A stretch of 25,127 nucleotides of DNA from a virus, in the IMG/VR virus record IMGVR_UViG_3300019082_000011, positions 1 to 25,127 of that record. One strand, given 5' to 3'. Each line of letters starts with the position of its first letter. The first letter of the stretch is position 1. Shown in pieces: positions 8,131 through 15,194 of the stretch. Both the position numbers and the translations under genes were made by a program. The notes under the pieces are model-generated. The model did no database searches and was not told the DNA's origin. It worked only from the letters and a program-made list of their open reading frames with translations.

Positions 8131-8154
8131 AGCTTAATTCACCTCCCATGACCA

Positions 8155-8523
8155 TCAGACAATAAAGAAATTATCGCGCAACTGAACCAGGGCAGACAGC
8201 ACTTCCTGCGGAAGTTCCCCTTCATGCTGCTGAATCGACCGCGTAAGAAACAGCCGAGCAGACATGCGCGAAGTCCCAAACTCGACATAAGAAGCGTAAG
8301 AAGCTGCCGCAAAAAAAGTCACCTGGAAACTGCTGTCTTGCCGATAACCAAGCGTTGACTTAAGGAAACCCGTCCGCACAGGCACAAGAACACTGCTTGT
8401 CTCAAGCACGCGGTCAGCAACCGTCCTCATCGCGGATGCTACAGCCTCAGGGTACTGCTCAACATAGTTTTCCAGAGCAGCCGTGATCCCTTGCTGAATT
8501 GAAACCTCAATATTTACGCTCAC
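8155..8523 (-). CDS. HK97 gp10-like neck/tail completion protein
   Basis: This 122-residue protein starts at GTG 8523 behind GGGTGA. It carries the hallmark of the HK97 gp10 family: a helical N-terminal half ending in VPVRTGFLKSTLGYR, then ASYASYVEFGTSRMSARLFL near residues 75-95. Family members act at the head-tail interface during tail completion. It sits 24 bases upstream of the tail tube gene. The 193-base gap before it (8524-8716) has no recognisable gene and follows the inserted zinc-ribbon membrane protein gene. Confidence 0.8.
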   Translation of the reverse strand: MSVNIEVSIQQGITAALENYVEQYPEAVASAMRTVADRVLETSSVLVPVRTGFLKSTLGYRQDSSFQVTFFAAASYASYVEFGTSRMSARLFLTRSIQQHEGELPQEVLSALVQLRDNFFIV

Positions 8524-8716
8524 ACTTTTTCACCCAAAACTGAAGAACTAAACTTGCGTCAAATTCAATGGCGACTGGGCTAACTAGCTAGACATCCCGC
8601 AAAGAACTAAGGACGAAAAGGGGTTCGTATTAATGGTGAAAATTAGGTAAACGGGAATGATGACGGTCGCTTGATGGCTTCCCCAACGAAGCTGAGGGTA
8701 ACCGAACCATTGTTTC

Positions 8717-9277
8717 TTAGCCCAATCCGCCTAGCAACGCGGCTGCAACCGCAATTATAGCTACAAAAACGATGGCTGCTATCGTCCCGTACCACACGAT
8801 TTGCAGGTAATCTCTGGTTTCGCCGACATGCCAAACAGCAAGATTATTGGGGTCGCTTCTCTCGGAAATTTCGATCTCCGTCCGCAGATGCTTCAGCGGT
8901 AAATAATAGACGTACAACGCGCCGACTATGAACATCCCAACAGCAAGACCGATTGCCGAGGCGTCAATGGAGCCAGCAGACAAGGCTAATTCCAGTATGG
9001 CAATCAAAGGCAGCAACACCAACACGGCGTTCACAACTAGGGCAATCAACCCCGCGACGGAAAAGTAGCTGCCGAAGTAGGACGGCGCAATGAGCTCCCA
9101 GAACCCCTTCCACAGCTTCTGTTCAGTTGTGAAACTCGACCAGGGTTTCAATCCTGTACTGATTTCTGCGTGGCAGTGCCCGCACACGACTTTTTCTGGA
9201 CCAATCCGAGGCATTCCCTGTTTAAGACGGCCGCCGCATTGCGGACACTTTTTGAAAACAACCTTGTATAAACCCAA
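8717..9277 (-). CDS. Zinc-ribbon protein with three membrane segments
   Basis: This 186-residue protein starts at TTG 9277. Residues 11-35 form a four-cysteine zinc ribbon (CPQC at 11-14, CGHC at 32-35). Membrane segments follow at about residues 74-98, 104-127 and 160-182, ending in a Gly/Ala-rich tail. The ribbon would be cytoplasmic. The architecture is common in archaeal and bacterial membrane proteins of unknown function and is foreign to virion necks. It lies between two neck genes and has its own TATA box upstream, so I read it as cargo expressed independently of the late operon. Roles in superinfection exclusion or host membrane modification are possible but unsupported by any motif. 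Confidence 0.65.
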   Translation of the reverse strand: MGLYKVVFKKCPQCGGRLKQGMPRIGPEKVVCGHCHAEISTGLKPWSSFTTEQKLWKGFWELIAPSYFGSYFSVAGLIALVVNAVLVLLPLIAILELALSAGSIDASAIGLAVGMFIVGALYVYYLPLKHLRTEIEISERSDPNNLAVWHVGETRDYLQIVWYGTIAAIVFVAIIAVAAALLGGLG

Positions 9278-9314
9278 CTTATCGCTCTCCCACTTGCTCT
9301 ATTTCAAGCATTTT

Positions 9315-9322
9315 GTATATAA
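9315..9322 (-). promoter_or_regulatory. TATA box of the zinc-ribbon membrane protein gene
   Basis: The minus strand reads TTATATAC within AAAAATTATATACAAAATGC, a strong archaeal TATA match. It predicts transcription starting near 9290, about a dozen bases before the TTG start. A second copy of ATATACAAAA on the minus strand lies at 9362-9371, next to the stop of the upstream gene, so the element is repeated about 51 bases apart and could be a tandem promoter. Confidence 0.55.
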
Positions 9323-9371
9323 TTTTTGCGCAGTCAACGCTGTCGGGAGAAAACAGATTTGTTTTGTATAT

Positions 9372-9839
9372 TCAAGCCGGTGAAACGTCGAAGAAGCTTA
9401 CAGCCACCTTGAAAGTCTCACGCTGAATCTGCGGCAGCTCACCACGCACATACTCGCCTTCCACATTCATGAGGTTGGCTCCAGGCAAAAGCGTTTGATG
9501 AGCATGCAAAATCTTAAGGATAAACTGTCGCACGGATTCACGCAGAGCAATGCAGCTGTCGGTTCCCCCGAGAATTGCAACATGGAGGATAACGTCGACC
9601 ACGATTGTTTCATGAATAAAGTTGGTCTGGGGGGTAAGCACCTCGACAGCAACTGGGTTCTGAGGGTTATACGTTGAAACAATGGCTTTTTGGCTGACCT
9701 GTTCAACCTGGCTCATAGTGTCGAATTTGTCGTGGCTCCAGAACACGTCAGTCATCTGAATGCCTGTGCTGTCGCTGTCCCAGTTCTGCTGCAACAGGTT
9801 GCTAATTTTCTCTGCGAACGTGTCGCTTGGTGTAGACAT
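9372..9839 (-). CDS. Tail terminator-like neck protein
   Basis: This 155-residue protein starts at ATG 9839. A helical N-terminus (DTFAEKISNLLQQNWDSD) is followed by strands and a helix (IVVDVILHVAILGG, then RESVRQFILKILHAHQTLLP) and a final strand pair (QIQRETFKVAVSFF). That alpha/beta order, length and location between adaptor and tube genes match tail terminator proteins, which cap the tube and join it to the head. No invariant motif confirms it, and another neck role such as head closure is possible. The upstream region on this strand holds a small gene in the opposite orientation. Confidence 0.55.
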   Translation of the reverse strand: MSTPSDTFAEKISNLLQQNWDSDSTGIQMTDVFWSHDKFDTMSQVEQVSQKAIVSTYNPQNPVAVEVLTPQTNFIHETIVVDVILHVAILGGTDSCIALRESVRQFILKILHAHQTLLPGANLMNVEGEYVRGELPQIQRETFKVAVSFFDVSPA

Positions 9840-9912
9840 GGTAAAAACAACTCCCTGCTGTTAGTGTACCAAAGAAGTGGCTATAGACTATGAACAAAAT
9901 CCTTATTTCTCT

Positions 9913-9934
9913 GTTCCGTACGCTACTTCGGAAC
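9913..9934. repeat. Short inverted repeat upstream of the small plus-strand gene
   Basis: GTTCCG at 9913-9918 and CGGAAC at 9929-9934 form perfect six-base arms around a 10-base spacer. It ends 25 bases before the start of the plus-strand Cys-rich gene and could be an operator or a hairpin. Arms this short also arise by chance. Confidence 0.25.
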
Positions 9935-9959
9935 TTGTTAAAGGAAGAGAGGTGACAAG

Positions 9960-10082
9960 ATGCTATCTCGTGATTGTGATGGATGCGAGCTTCAACTCTT
10001 CGAGTGCAAGAGACGCTACGCGAAAGTTGAAACAGGCGAGAAGGTCTACTGTCCCGACGGCACAGCACACCTAGTCGACTAA
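9960..10082 (+). CDS. 40-residue Cys-rich putative zinc-binding protein
   Basis: A plus-strand frame, against the direction of the surrounding late genes, encodes 40 residues from ATG 9960 to TAA. AGAGGTGA lies four bases before the ATG, the same strong SD used by the structural genes. Cysteines at 6, 9, 16 and 31, with a His at 37, sit in CDGC, FEC and YCPDG contexts and could hold one zinc ion. It ends 13 bases from the convergent end of the neighbouring 45-residue gene. A longer overlapping plus frame (9877-10074) lacks an SD and looks random. I recognise no family. Small zinc proteins of mobile elements are often regulators or protein-binding factors, but nothing here fixes a role. Confidence 0.5.
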   Translation: MLSRDCDGCELQLFECKRRYAKVETGEKVYCPDGTAHLVD

Positions 10083-10095
10083 CAAAAAGTTTTCT

Positions 10096-10233
10096 TCAAG
10101 TTGACGTTACAACTTCTACATCATACCCATCGCAGATAAGCTGCCCCAGTTCACCGCTTGAAAGAACCATCTTGACCCCGTTCACTTTAGCCAAGATGTA
10201 ATTTCCTTTTGTCAGCACTTTTCCATAACTCAT
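10096..10233 (-). CDS. 45-residue protein coupled to the adaptor gene
   Basis: A 45-residue frame starts at ATG 10233, which overlaps the TGA of the adaptor gene (ATGA), and ends at TGA 10098-10096. The sequence MSYGKVLTKGNYILAKVNGV then MVLSSGELGQLICDGYDVEV looks like a small beta-rich domain. The ATGA overlap strongly suggests co-translation with the neck adaptor. A minor neck or tail component is likely from context. No family was recognised. Confidence 0.6.
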   Translation of the reverse strand: MSYGKVLTKGNYILAKVNGVKMVLSSGELGQLICDGYDVEVVTST

Positions 10234-11003
10234 GGCGAAACCAACCCACCCCTGTACCTTGGCACTTTCCCAGCCGCAGAAGCCTCAGCCGCAGAAACAA
10301 CCGCTGCCACGTTCGCCAAGTTAGCTATCGCGCTGCTGCGGTAGCCGTCAATCGCAGCCTTGATCGCGGAAGCGTAAGGCCCCGCGCGTGCCACACGCAT
10401 GTCGCCGAGGAAATAGTCGTACGCCCCGACGAGGCTGCCCCCGACGCTTGTCACTAGAACGCCCAGGCAAGCAATGTCCAATGCGGCTAACTGCGCGTTG
10501 ACATAAAGCGAATCCGTGGGCGTTAAACTTGGCACGAGAGAGTAAAGGTACTTGTTCGCGTAGTCCACGTGAGCCTGCACGCTGTCGGCAGAAATCGCAA
10601 GACCGAAAACGGTGAAGTTGTCGTTGCTGTCTGGTCCCGTGACGTTCAAGCGGCTTATGACCTCGCCAAGCGTGGTAAACTGCGGGTACTGCGGGGGAAA
10701 AACAATGTTTAACTGGGCGCCAACGGGGAACGTCCGCGTCAACCCAGACGGGTACGTGACGACGAAAACGCCGACGCAGCTGCCATAATAATCTGTGTTG
10801 CCAGGGAGCCAACAGTAAAGAACCACCCCGTTAACCGCGTCAACAATCGTCGCTGGATTACTGAACAGAACTGCACCTTGCTGCATCATGGTAAAGACGA
10901 CGCTTGCCCCAGTTAAGTCTGCAGGAGTGTTGTCTGGGTTCAAAAGGGTAGCCTGCAGGCTCGGCTGCAAATCACCCGTATTCATCCTGAAAACAGTTGA
11001 CAT
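10230..11003 (-). CDS. Head-tail adaptor with N-terminal Ig-like (BppU-like) domain
   Basis: I chose the ATG at 11003 (257 residues), behind GAGGAATGAG; a TTG at 11018 would overlap that SD. Residues about 7-100 form an Ig-like sandwich (GDLQPSLQATLLNPDNTPAD, then GVFVVTYPSGLTRTFPVG) very like the N-terminal domain of siphophage upper baseplate proteins (BppU). From about 105 the protein becomes helical (ISRLNVTG, VQAHVDYANKYLYSLVP, AALDIACLGVLVTSVG, YDYFLGDMRVARAGPYASAI), matching gp6-type head-tail adaptors that sit under the portal. The fusion is unusual. Gene order supports the adaptor role. The Ig part may decorate the neck. Confidence 0.6.
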   Translation of the reverse strand: MSTVFRMNTGDLQPSLQATLLNPDNTPADLTGASVVFTMMQQGAVLFSNPATIVDAVNGVVLYCWLPGNTDYYGSCVGVFVVTYPSGLTRTFPVGAQLNIVFPPQYPQFTTLGEVISRLNVTGPDSNDNFTVFGLAISADSVQAHVDYANKYLYSLVPSLTPTDSLYVNAQLAALDIACLGVLVTSVGGSLVGAYDYFLGDMRVARAGPYASAIKAAIDGYRSSAIANLANVAAVVSAAEASAAGKVPRYRGGLVSP

Positions 11004-11018
11004 AATCTCATTCCTCAA

Positions 11019-11690
11019 TTACTCTGCCTTGACATGTGCACCGTCACCGCGCAACACAACCTGGCTGCCCTCAACCCGCAAAGTTACAGGCGCACCGTCA
11101 CCCACAAGGTTGACCAAACGAACAAACAACTGACCAGCCTTGGCTCTATCAACACCTAAACCAGAATCAAAAACGCTCAAGAAAGCTGACACCCCAGCAG
11201 AATCCACAACTACGCCAGAATCTAAAGCGCTAACTAACGCCTGAACAGTTGCTGCATCAAAGCCTACGGCTGTTTCGAGCAGACTAAGAAAAGTATGAAC
11301 TGTGGCTGAATCAGCACCTACACCTGACTCAAGAAGAGAGATCAAGGCGTGCAAAGTAACTGAATCTAAGCTTAAGCCTGATTCAGCTGCGGATACGGTC
11401 GCTTGAACTGTTGAAGACTCAAAAGCCGTTCCAACGTCGCTTCCGGGAATTGCTGCTTGAAGCCCGGCAGCATCTGCGCCCTGTCCAGATTCAACTGCTG
11501 GAACCGAAGCAGCTAAACTTGCAACGTCTGAGCCGACACCACTTTCCGAGGCTGAAATAACATGAATTCCTTGAAAAAATATTTCGCCGAACTCTGTTAA
11601 CTTACTGCCGAAAACAACTTCGCCATACTCAGTAAGCCCGTTAGAAACGATTTCACCGTACTCGGTGACAGCGACAGACAACACTCGCAA
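11019..11690 (-). CDS. Tandem-repeat virion fibre-like protein
   Basis: This protein has up to 223 residues. TTG 11690 directly follows AGTAGGAG, so GTG 11684 has the better SD spacing. Residues 9-36 hold three copies of TE(Y/F)GE about 11 residues apart. Residues 47-190 hold eight 18-residue units of the form xxESGxGxDSATVxALxS, for example LLESGVGADSATVHTFLS. The C-terminus repeats a GDGA motif (VGDGAPVTLRVEG, then RGDGAHVKAE). Regular units with Asp/Ser/Gly and alternating hydrophobics suggest an elongated, probably trimeric or solenoid structure. Lying among genes between capsid and neck, it is best read as a head or collar fibre. That is inference, since no named family was recognised. 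Confidence 0.6.
   Translation of the reverse strand: MRVLSVAVTEYGEIVSNGLTEYGEVVFGSKLTEFGEIFFQGIHVISASESGVGSDVASLAASVPAVESGQGADAAGLQAAIPGSDVGTAFESSTVQATVSAAESGLSLDSVTLHALISLLESGVGADSATVHTFLSLLETAVGFDAATVQALVSALDSGVVVDSAGVSAFLSVFDSGLGVDRAKAGQLFVRLVNLVGDGAPVTLRVEGSQVVLRGDGAHVKAE
11121..11552 (-). repeat. Eight imperfect 54-base coding repeats
   Basis: The repeats lie inside the fibre-like gene and encode eight 18-residue units. DNA identity between units is lower than protein similarity, which suggests old duplication under selection. The units are contiguous with no spacers, so this is not a CRISPR array. Confidence 0.8.
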
Positions 11691-11693
11691 CTC

Positions 11694-12482
11694 CTACTTT
11701 AAAGCTCTATCCAAATAACGCCAACCTATTGTGCTGACCCAGTGATAGTCTTGGTAGTAATATGGGCGATATGTTGCGCTTGTGTTGACGATAGCCGTGT
11801 TAACTCCAGCTTGTTCGCCATAATACATTCTGACTAGTCCATAAATCGAGCTTACCAGCAACGCACCCACGTTTTGCGAACTTGATATTGGCACAGCAAA
11901 ACCTGAATTTCCAACATTGAAATTTGGATATTGCGTACCTGTTGAAGCAGGATTGCCTTTAACTAATGTGGGAAGGTTTGCATTAGGCGTAAAAAGAGTG
12001 TACGTTAAGTTGTACACGTAGAGCTTATTCGGGTTTTCTGGAATTAACCTATCATAGTGAATTTGATAAGCATTGTAATCCCAATTGCTGTCTGTCTGGT
12101 TGCTCCAAAGAGAAATCGTCAAGACATCGCCAACCGCTACGCCAACAAAGTAGGCATTTACGGTGTAGAATGTGTTAGCAGCAACAGCCTGAGTTCCCGT
12201 AGCAACATTAGAGCCGTTTTTCTTCATTCGCCACGAAATAGTTGCTGCGGTTACAGCTTTTCCAGCAGCAATAACATCAGCAATCCAAGTCTGCGCAATC
12301 GGCACTGAACCACTGAACGTCGGCAAATCGCCAGACACCACCGTATAGCTAACCTGCTCGCTCCCGGCGCCAGGCTCAGAAGTTGGCAGCGTAGTCGGCG
12401 TGCCTTGCAACGTTTCTTGTGCAGCCTGCATTGTTATGGTCAACGTGTGAAGCGTTGAAGTACGGGGAGTAAGCCTTGTCAT
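11694..12482 (-). CDS. Putative beta-rich virion protein
   Basis: This 262-residue protein starts at ATG 12482, just after the stop of the upstream gene; the SD is weak, so reinitiation is likely. The body is mainly beta (VSYTVVSGDLPTFSGSVPIA, ISWRMKKNGSNVATGTQAV, FYTVNAYFVGVAVGDVLTIS), resembling jelly-roll or carbohydrate-binding sandwiches. The C-terminus is Tyr/Trp-rich (YRPYYYQDYHWVSTIGWRYL). There is no signal peptide or membrane span. Its position in a tightly packed run between capsid and neck genes implies a structural role such as a head fibre knob or decoration protein. No specific family was recognised. Confidence 0.55.
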   Translation of the reverse strand: MTRLTPRTSTLHTLTITMQAAQETLQGTPTTLPTSEPGAGSEQVSYTVVSGDLPTFSGSVPIAQTWIADVIAAGKAVTAATISWRMKKNGSNVATGTQAVAANTFYTVNAYFVGVAVGDVLTISLWSNQTDSNWDYNAYQIHYDRLIPENPNKLYVYNLTYTLFTPNANLPTLVKGNPASTGTQYPNFNVGNSGFAVPISSSQNVGALLVSSIYGLVRMYYGEQAGVNTAIVNTSATYRPYYYQDYHWVSTIGWRYLDRALK

Positions 12483-12484
12483 TA

Positions 12485-12754
12485 CTAGGTCACGAACGCC
12501 GCGGTTGAGTAGATGCCCTGGATGTTCGTAAGTAATTGCGCGCCATCGTCAGAAGGAACAGCATTAAAGTACACAGTCAAGACTCCCGACGGCTCATCAT
12601 AAAACCAGCCGACGGCACTCCACAAGCCATTAGGATCCTGAGTTTGATTAACTGCTGCGTTAACCTGATCTGAGCCACTCGCGGAAATCCCTAAGTTCTG
12701 CGCAAGCTGAATTTTCGCGTAGATACATGCGTTACCCTGTTCAACGTTTGTCAA
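12485..12754 (-). CDS. 89-residue protein of the head-fibre cluster
   Basis: The start is TTG 12754, about six bases after GAGGTGA. The first ~45 residues look helical (CIYAKIQLAQNLGISASG, then VNAAVNQTQDPNGLW) and the rest is beta-like (GWFYDEPSGVLTVYFNAVPS). It is packed three bases from the next gene and 11 bases from the previous one, so it belongs to the same transcript. Function is unknown. A small structural or assembly protein is likely from context. Confidence 0.5.
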   Translation of the reverse strand: MTNVEQGNACIYAKIQLAQNLGISASGSDQVNAAVNQTQDPNGLWSAVGWFYDEPSGVLTVYFNAVPSDDGAQLLTNIQGIYSTAAFVT

Positions 12755-12765
12755 CCTCGGTCACC

Positions 12766-13059
12766 TCAAGTATGAGTATAGATCCCGTCAGCGGTAATTA
12801 CGAGGTTTCCGCCGCTCGTGTTCTTCACGTAGTACCAATAGCTCGCGCTGCAGTGAAAAGCAAAGTTCAGCCAGCCGCCGTTAGAAGAATCCATATCAAC
12901 CTTCACATCATTCGTACCATCAGTTGCGTGTAACTCCACTGCACCTGCATAGCAGATGTTGTGAATTACCACGCATTGAGTACTTGATTGCTGAAGACTA
13001 AGGCTTGCTCCGTTGCTAATAGTTGCGCTGTAAGTGTAAGTATCCCCAACGTTAACCAT
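12766..13059 (-). CDS. Small beta-sandwich protein, possible capsid decoration
   Basis: ATG 13059 (97 residues) has proper spacing from AGGTG; an ATG two codons earlier (13065) touches that SD. The sequence is almost all beta strand (VGDTYTYSATISNGASLSLQ, WYYVKNTSGGNLVITADGIY) with three Cys, at least two of which could pair (CVVIHNIC). Size and fold resemble small capsid decoration or fibre-tip modules. It lies directly downstream of the fibre-like 195-residue gene. No family was recognised with certainty. Confidence 0.5.
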   Translation of the reverse strand: MVNVGDTYTYSATISNGASLSLQQSSTQCVVIHNICYAGAVELHATDGTNDVKVDMDSSNGGWLNFAFHCSASYWYYVKNTSGGNLVITADGIYTHT

Positions 13060-13069
13060 GCCCATACAC

Positions 13070-13657
13070 CTATTGCAGCGAAACCGTCAACGTCGCAGTC
13101 CACGTGGTACCGCTTGCTTTCGTGCCCATGGTTGACACCAAACGATTCAAAGCCGTCCCTGAACCTGGCGGAGCAGCTGAGGCACTAGGCAGCCCAGACG
13201 GAGCCACACCAGCGCAGATCTCGTTCCAAACGTAGTTGGCTTGGCCTGAGCTGAAGTTGGCTACGACAACCATCTGCTGGCTTGAACCAACCGTGACGCT
13301 TGTCGCAACAACCCAGAGGTAATTGCTGCTTGCCTGCAGCCCCGTTTGACTTGCCGACGCCGCCGTCGTCGAGTCGCCCACGCCTATGCAGCCGTAAGTA
13401 GCGTTCAACGGGGACGTTAACCCGCCGTTCACGGCCTTCCAGATGATGCTGTTGATTCCGCAGTTCAGCAGACAGTTGCCCTCTAACTCCAAGGACTCAT
13501 AAGGTTTAACGCCTGAATCCATGATTTCCCGCGGAGTCATCCCTGGAAAGTCGCCGACGAACTTTTGTATCGTCCAACGCGCCATCCACGCGGCTTTCTC
13601 GCTTGCTGCTGCATGTGCAGCTACGCTCACTTTTTCATGTCCAAATGCTTTTTCCAT
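13070..13657 (-). CDS. Putative head or tail fibre protein
   Basis: This 195-residue protein starts at ATG 13657 behind GGGTGAT. Residues 1-50 are helical (SVAAHAAASEKAAWMARWTI) and may attach to the particle. From about residue 60 comes a pattern known from many phage virion proteins: NCLLNCGINSIIWKAVNGG, then CIGVGDSTTAASASQTGLQA, then strands ending TWTATLTVSLQ. Genes with this 'GVGDSTTAA..TDL' signature are usually called minor head or fibre proteins. It is the first full-size gene after the capsid protein. A role on the capsid surface or in host attachment is inferred. Confidence 0.6.
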   Translation of the reverse strand: MEKAFGHEKVSVAAHAAASEKAAWMARWTIQKFVGDFPGMTPREIMDSGVKPYESLELEGNCLLNCGINSIIWKAVNGGLTSPLNATYGCIGVGDSTTAASASQTGLQASSNYLWVVATSVTVGSSQQMVVVANFSSGQANYVWNEICAGVAPSGLPSASAAPPGSGTALNRLVSTMGTKASGTTWTATLTVSLQ

Positions 13658-13790
13658 GTTTAAATCACCCTTTCACACTGCCCAGCGCATGGCCAAGCAA
13701 AATTGCGAGATGATTTTGAAAGCCGGCTTTACGGACCCTAACTTAAAAGACAGGGGCAAGAAGTTTTTTTGCTCTTTTCAAAAGTTGTGT

Positions 13791-13913
13791 TTAACTCGTG
13801 TTGAGTCCAGTCACTTTGCAGATTGCTTCTCCACAGACTACCACGGGGCTGTAGCGGGTTGTCAAAGTCACGTCGACAGAGTCGAACTCCTGTTTTATTT
13901 CAACGTCGCTCAT
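13791..13913 (-). CDS. 40-residue protein directly after the capsid gene
   Basis: A short frame in the capsid-to-fibre gap encodes MSDVEIKQEFDSVDVTLTTR and then PVVVCGEAICKVTGLNTS. It begins 26 bases after the capsid stop, with no strong SD. The sequence is not low-complexity and looks like a small beta hairpin with two Cys. A longer plus-strand frame covers the same bases (13521-13943) but runs against the operon and overlaps a recognised gene. The remaining bases, 13658-13790, hold no gene that I can see. Confidence 0.4.
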   Translation of the reverse strand: MSDVEIKQEFDSVDVTLTTRYSPVVVCGEAICKVTGLNTS

Positions 13914-13939
13914 CAAGGGGCGTTTTACTTCGCGGCTGC

Positions 13940-14716
13940 TTAGGCGGCAACCTTAACGAAAAAGCCCAAAGGTGAATACGCCGCCGACAGGTTCGGCCCA
14001 GTGCTCAATATGTACGCGTTTCCCGCTGGAACAGTGTTGCTTATGTACAGTGACATGCCGTAGATTGAGCCGATCACGCCGTTCTGCATTGCTCCCGGCT
14101 GCTCGCCGTACTGTGCGTACAGCGAAAACTGGGGAAGATACATGACGTCTCTGGCGTTGATTGGGTTAAGCAGGATGCTGTCGGGAATGAAGTTTTTGCC
14201 CTCGATCGCTGCTTTGCCAGCCAAGATGTCTTTGGTGCCAAGCCCACCGGTTATGGTGAACTCGGATCCCGTGGCGCCTAAGCTTTTGCCCGTTGCAGGA
14301 GTAGACGTCGCTGCGGCGGAGTCGAGAACGGTCATGCAGTCGCTGTCGATGGTGTAAGCCATGCGTCGTGCTAAGCGTCGCAGTTGATTCTCAATCACTG
14401 GAATGTAAAGGTCCTCGATGTTTTCCCGGCTGATGCGTTCGCGCAGACCCTTCTTGTACGGCGTAATTGTGATCGTGGTATAAGGCGTGAAGTCCATCTG
14501 AATCTCAGCGCCCTCGCCAACCTGGCTTATCGCAGCTGAGCGGCTGCCGTTTTCCTTAACGAAAGTAGCTGTTTTGCCAGCGACCAGCGGAAACTCAGCC
14601 AGCAATTTCTTGACGACAAGTGCGGGCATGCATAGCTCGATGATTTTGCGGTGAAGCGCGGGGTAAGCAACGCCTCCTGTGTCAACGAAAGTTAATGCGT
14701 CTCTAACGAAACTCAT
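13940..14716 (-). CDS. Major capsid protein (HK97 fold)
   Basis: This 258-residue protein has an AGGTGA SD before ATG 14716. The N-terminal arm is followed by an E-loop-like region (ATFVKENGSRSAAISQVGEG), the spine helix (RENIEDLYIPVIENQLRRLA) and an A-domain region with ILLNPINARDVMYLPQFSL and then PAGNAYILSTGPNLSAAYSP. This is the sequence pattern of phage major capsid proteins. It is at the short end of the family and lacks a long N-terminal delta domain, consistent with a separate scaffold fused to the protease upstream. The order protease/scaffold, cement, capsid is standard. Hundreds of copies would form the icosahedral shell. Confidence 0.85.
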   Translation of the reverse strand: MSFVRDALTFVDTGGVAYPALHRKIIELCMPALVVKKLLAEFPLVAGKTATFVKENGSRSAAISQVGEGAEIQMDFTPYTTITITPYKKGLRERISRENIEDLYIPVIENQLRRLARRMAYTIDSDCMTVLDSAAATSTPATGKSLGATGSEFTITGGLGTKDILAGKAAIEGKNFIPDSILLNPINARDVMYLPQFSLYAQYGEQPGAMQNGVIGSIYGMSLYISNTVPAGNAYILSTGPNLSAAYSPLGFFVKVAA

Positions 14717-14732
14717 GTGAAGTCACCTTTGC

Positions 14733-15182
14733 TTAGGGTATGCAGTAGATCAAGGCGTAGATGACGGTGCCAGCCGTTGACGAAGCCGTTATTGCCCTGC
14801 CGATCCATTGCTCAGTTTTGTCAAGCTGCGCCTGCATGGCAGCGGTCGTGTAGGTGTCTGATGCGGGAGCCGCCATTGCGGCGACACCCTGAACTTGCCC
14901 GCTTGCGTCGCTTGCTATCCTCTGCGCCGTCGAGATGCTTCCTGAAGCCGTGACCCGCACTAAGCCTCTGCAGATAACCGTTATTGTTTTGCCTGCTGCG
15001 CCGCCTGTCAATGCCACGCCGATGACGTCTTTGCGTATGCCATCTGTTGGTTTTACCGCTGGGATGAAGCCTGGGTTGCTTATGTAGACAACTTGGCCTG
15101 CTGTGACGGTTGCTCCCGTGTCAACTTGCGCGCTGATTAGGTAGCGGTCACTTACAAGCGCGGTTGTTCCTTCTAAAGACAT
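14733..15182 (-). CDS. Capsid cement/decoration protein (DUF2190-like)
   Basis: This 149-residue protein follows AAAGGTGA and ATG 15182. It is beta-rich, with VTAGQVVYISNPGFIPAVKP and DVIGVALTGGAAGKTITVIC strands typical of DUF2190-type proteins that bind the outside of the capsid lattice. A helical insertion (TYTTAAMQAQLDKTEQWIGR) precedes the final strands. It sits between protease/scaffold and capsid genes, where decoration proteins usually lie. The alternating Gly/Ala strands and the lack of any catalytic motif support a purely structural role. Confidence 0.7.
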   Translation of the reverse strand: MSLEGTTALVSDRYLISAQVDTGATVTAGQVVYISNPGFIPAVKPTDGIRKDVIGVALTGGAAGKTITVICRGLVRVTASGSISTAQRIASDASGQVQGVAAMAAPASDTYTTAAMQAQLDKTEQWIGRAITASSTAGTVIYALIYCIP

Positions 15183-15194
15183 GCAAATTCACCT

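Noticed and set aside
9877-10074. 65-codon plus-strand frame starting at a GTG
   Set aside because: It overlaps the 40-residue Cys-rich gene in another frame; the strong SD at 9951 points to the ATG at 9960, not to the GTG.
11121-11552. Regular repeats that could be mistaken for a CRISPR array
   Set aside because: The units are contiguous, diverged, lack unique spacers and keep an 18-residue coding pattern in an open frame.
13521-13943. Plus-strand frame of 140 codons in the gap after the capsid gene
   Set aside because: It runs against the operon, overlaps the well-supported fibre gene, has no SD and has a biased composition; a 40-residue minus-strand frame fits the gap better.
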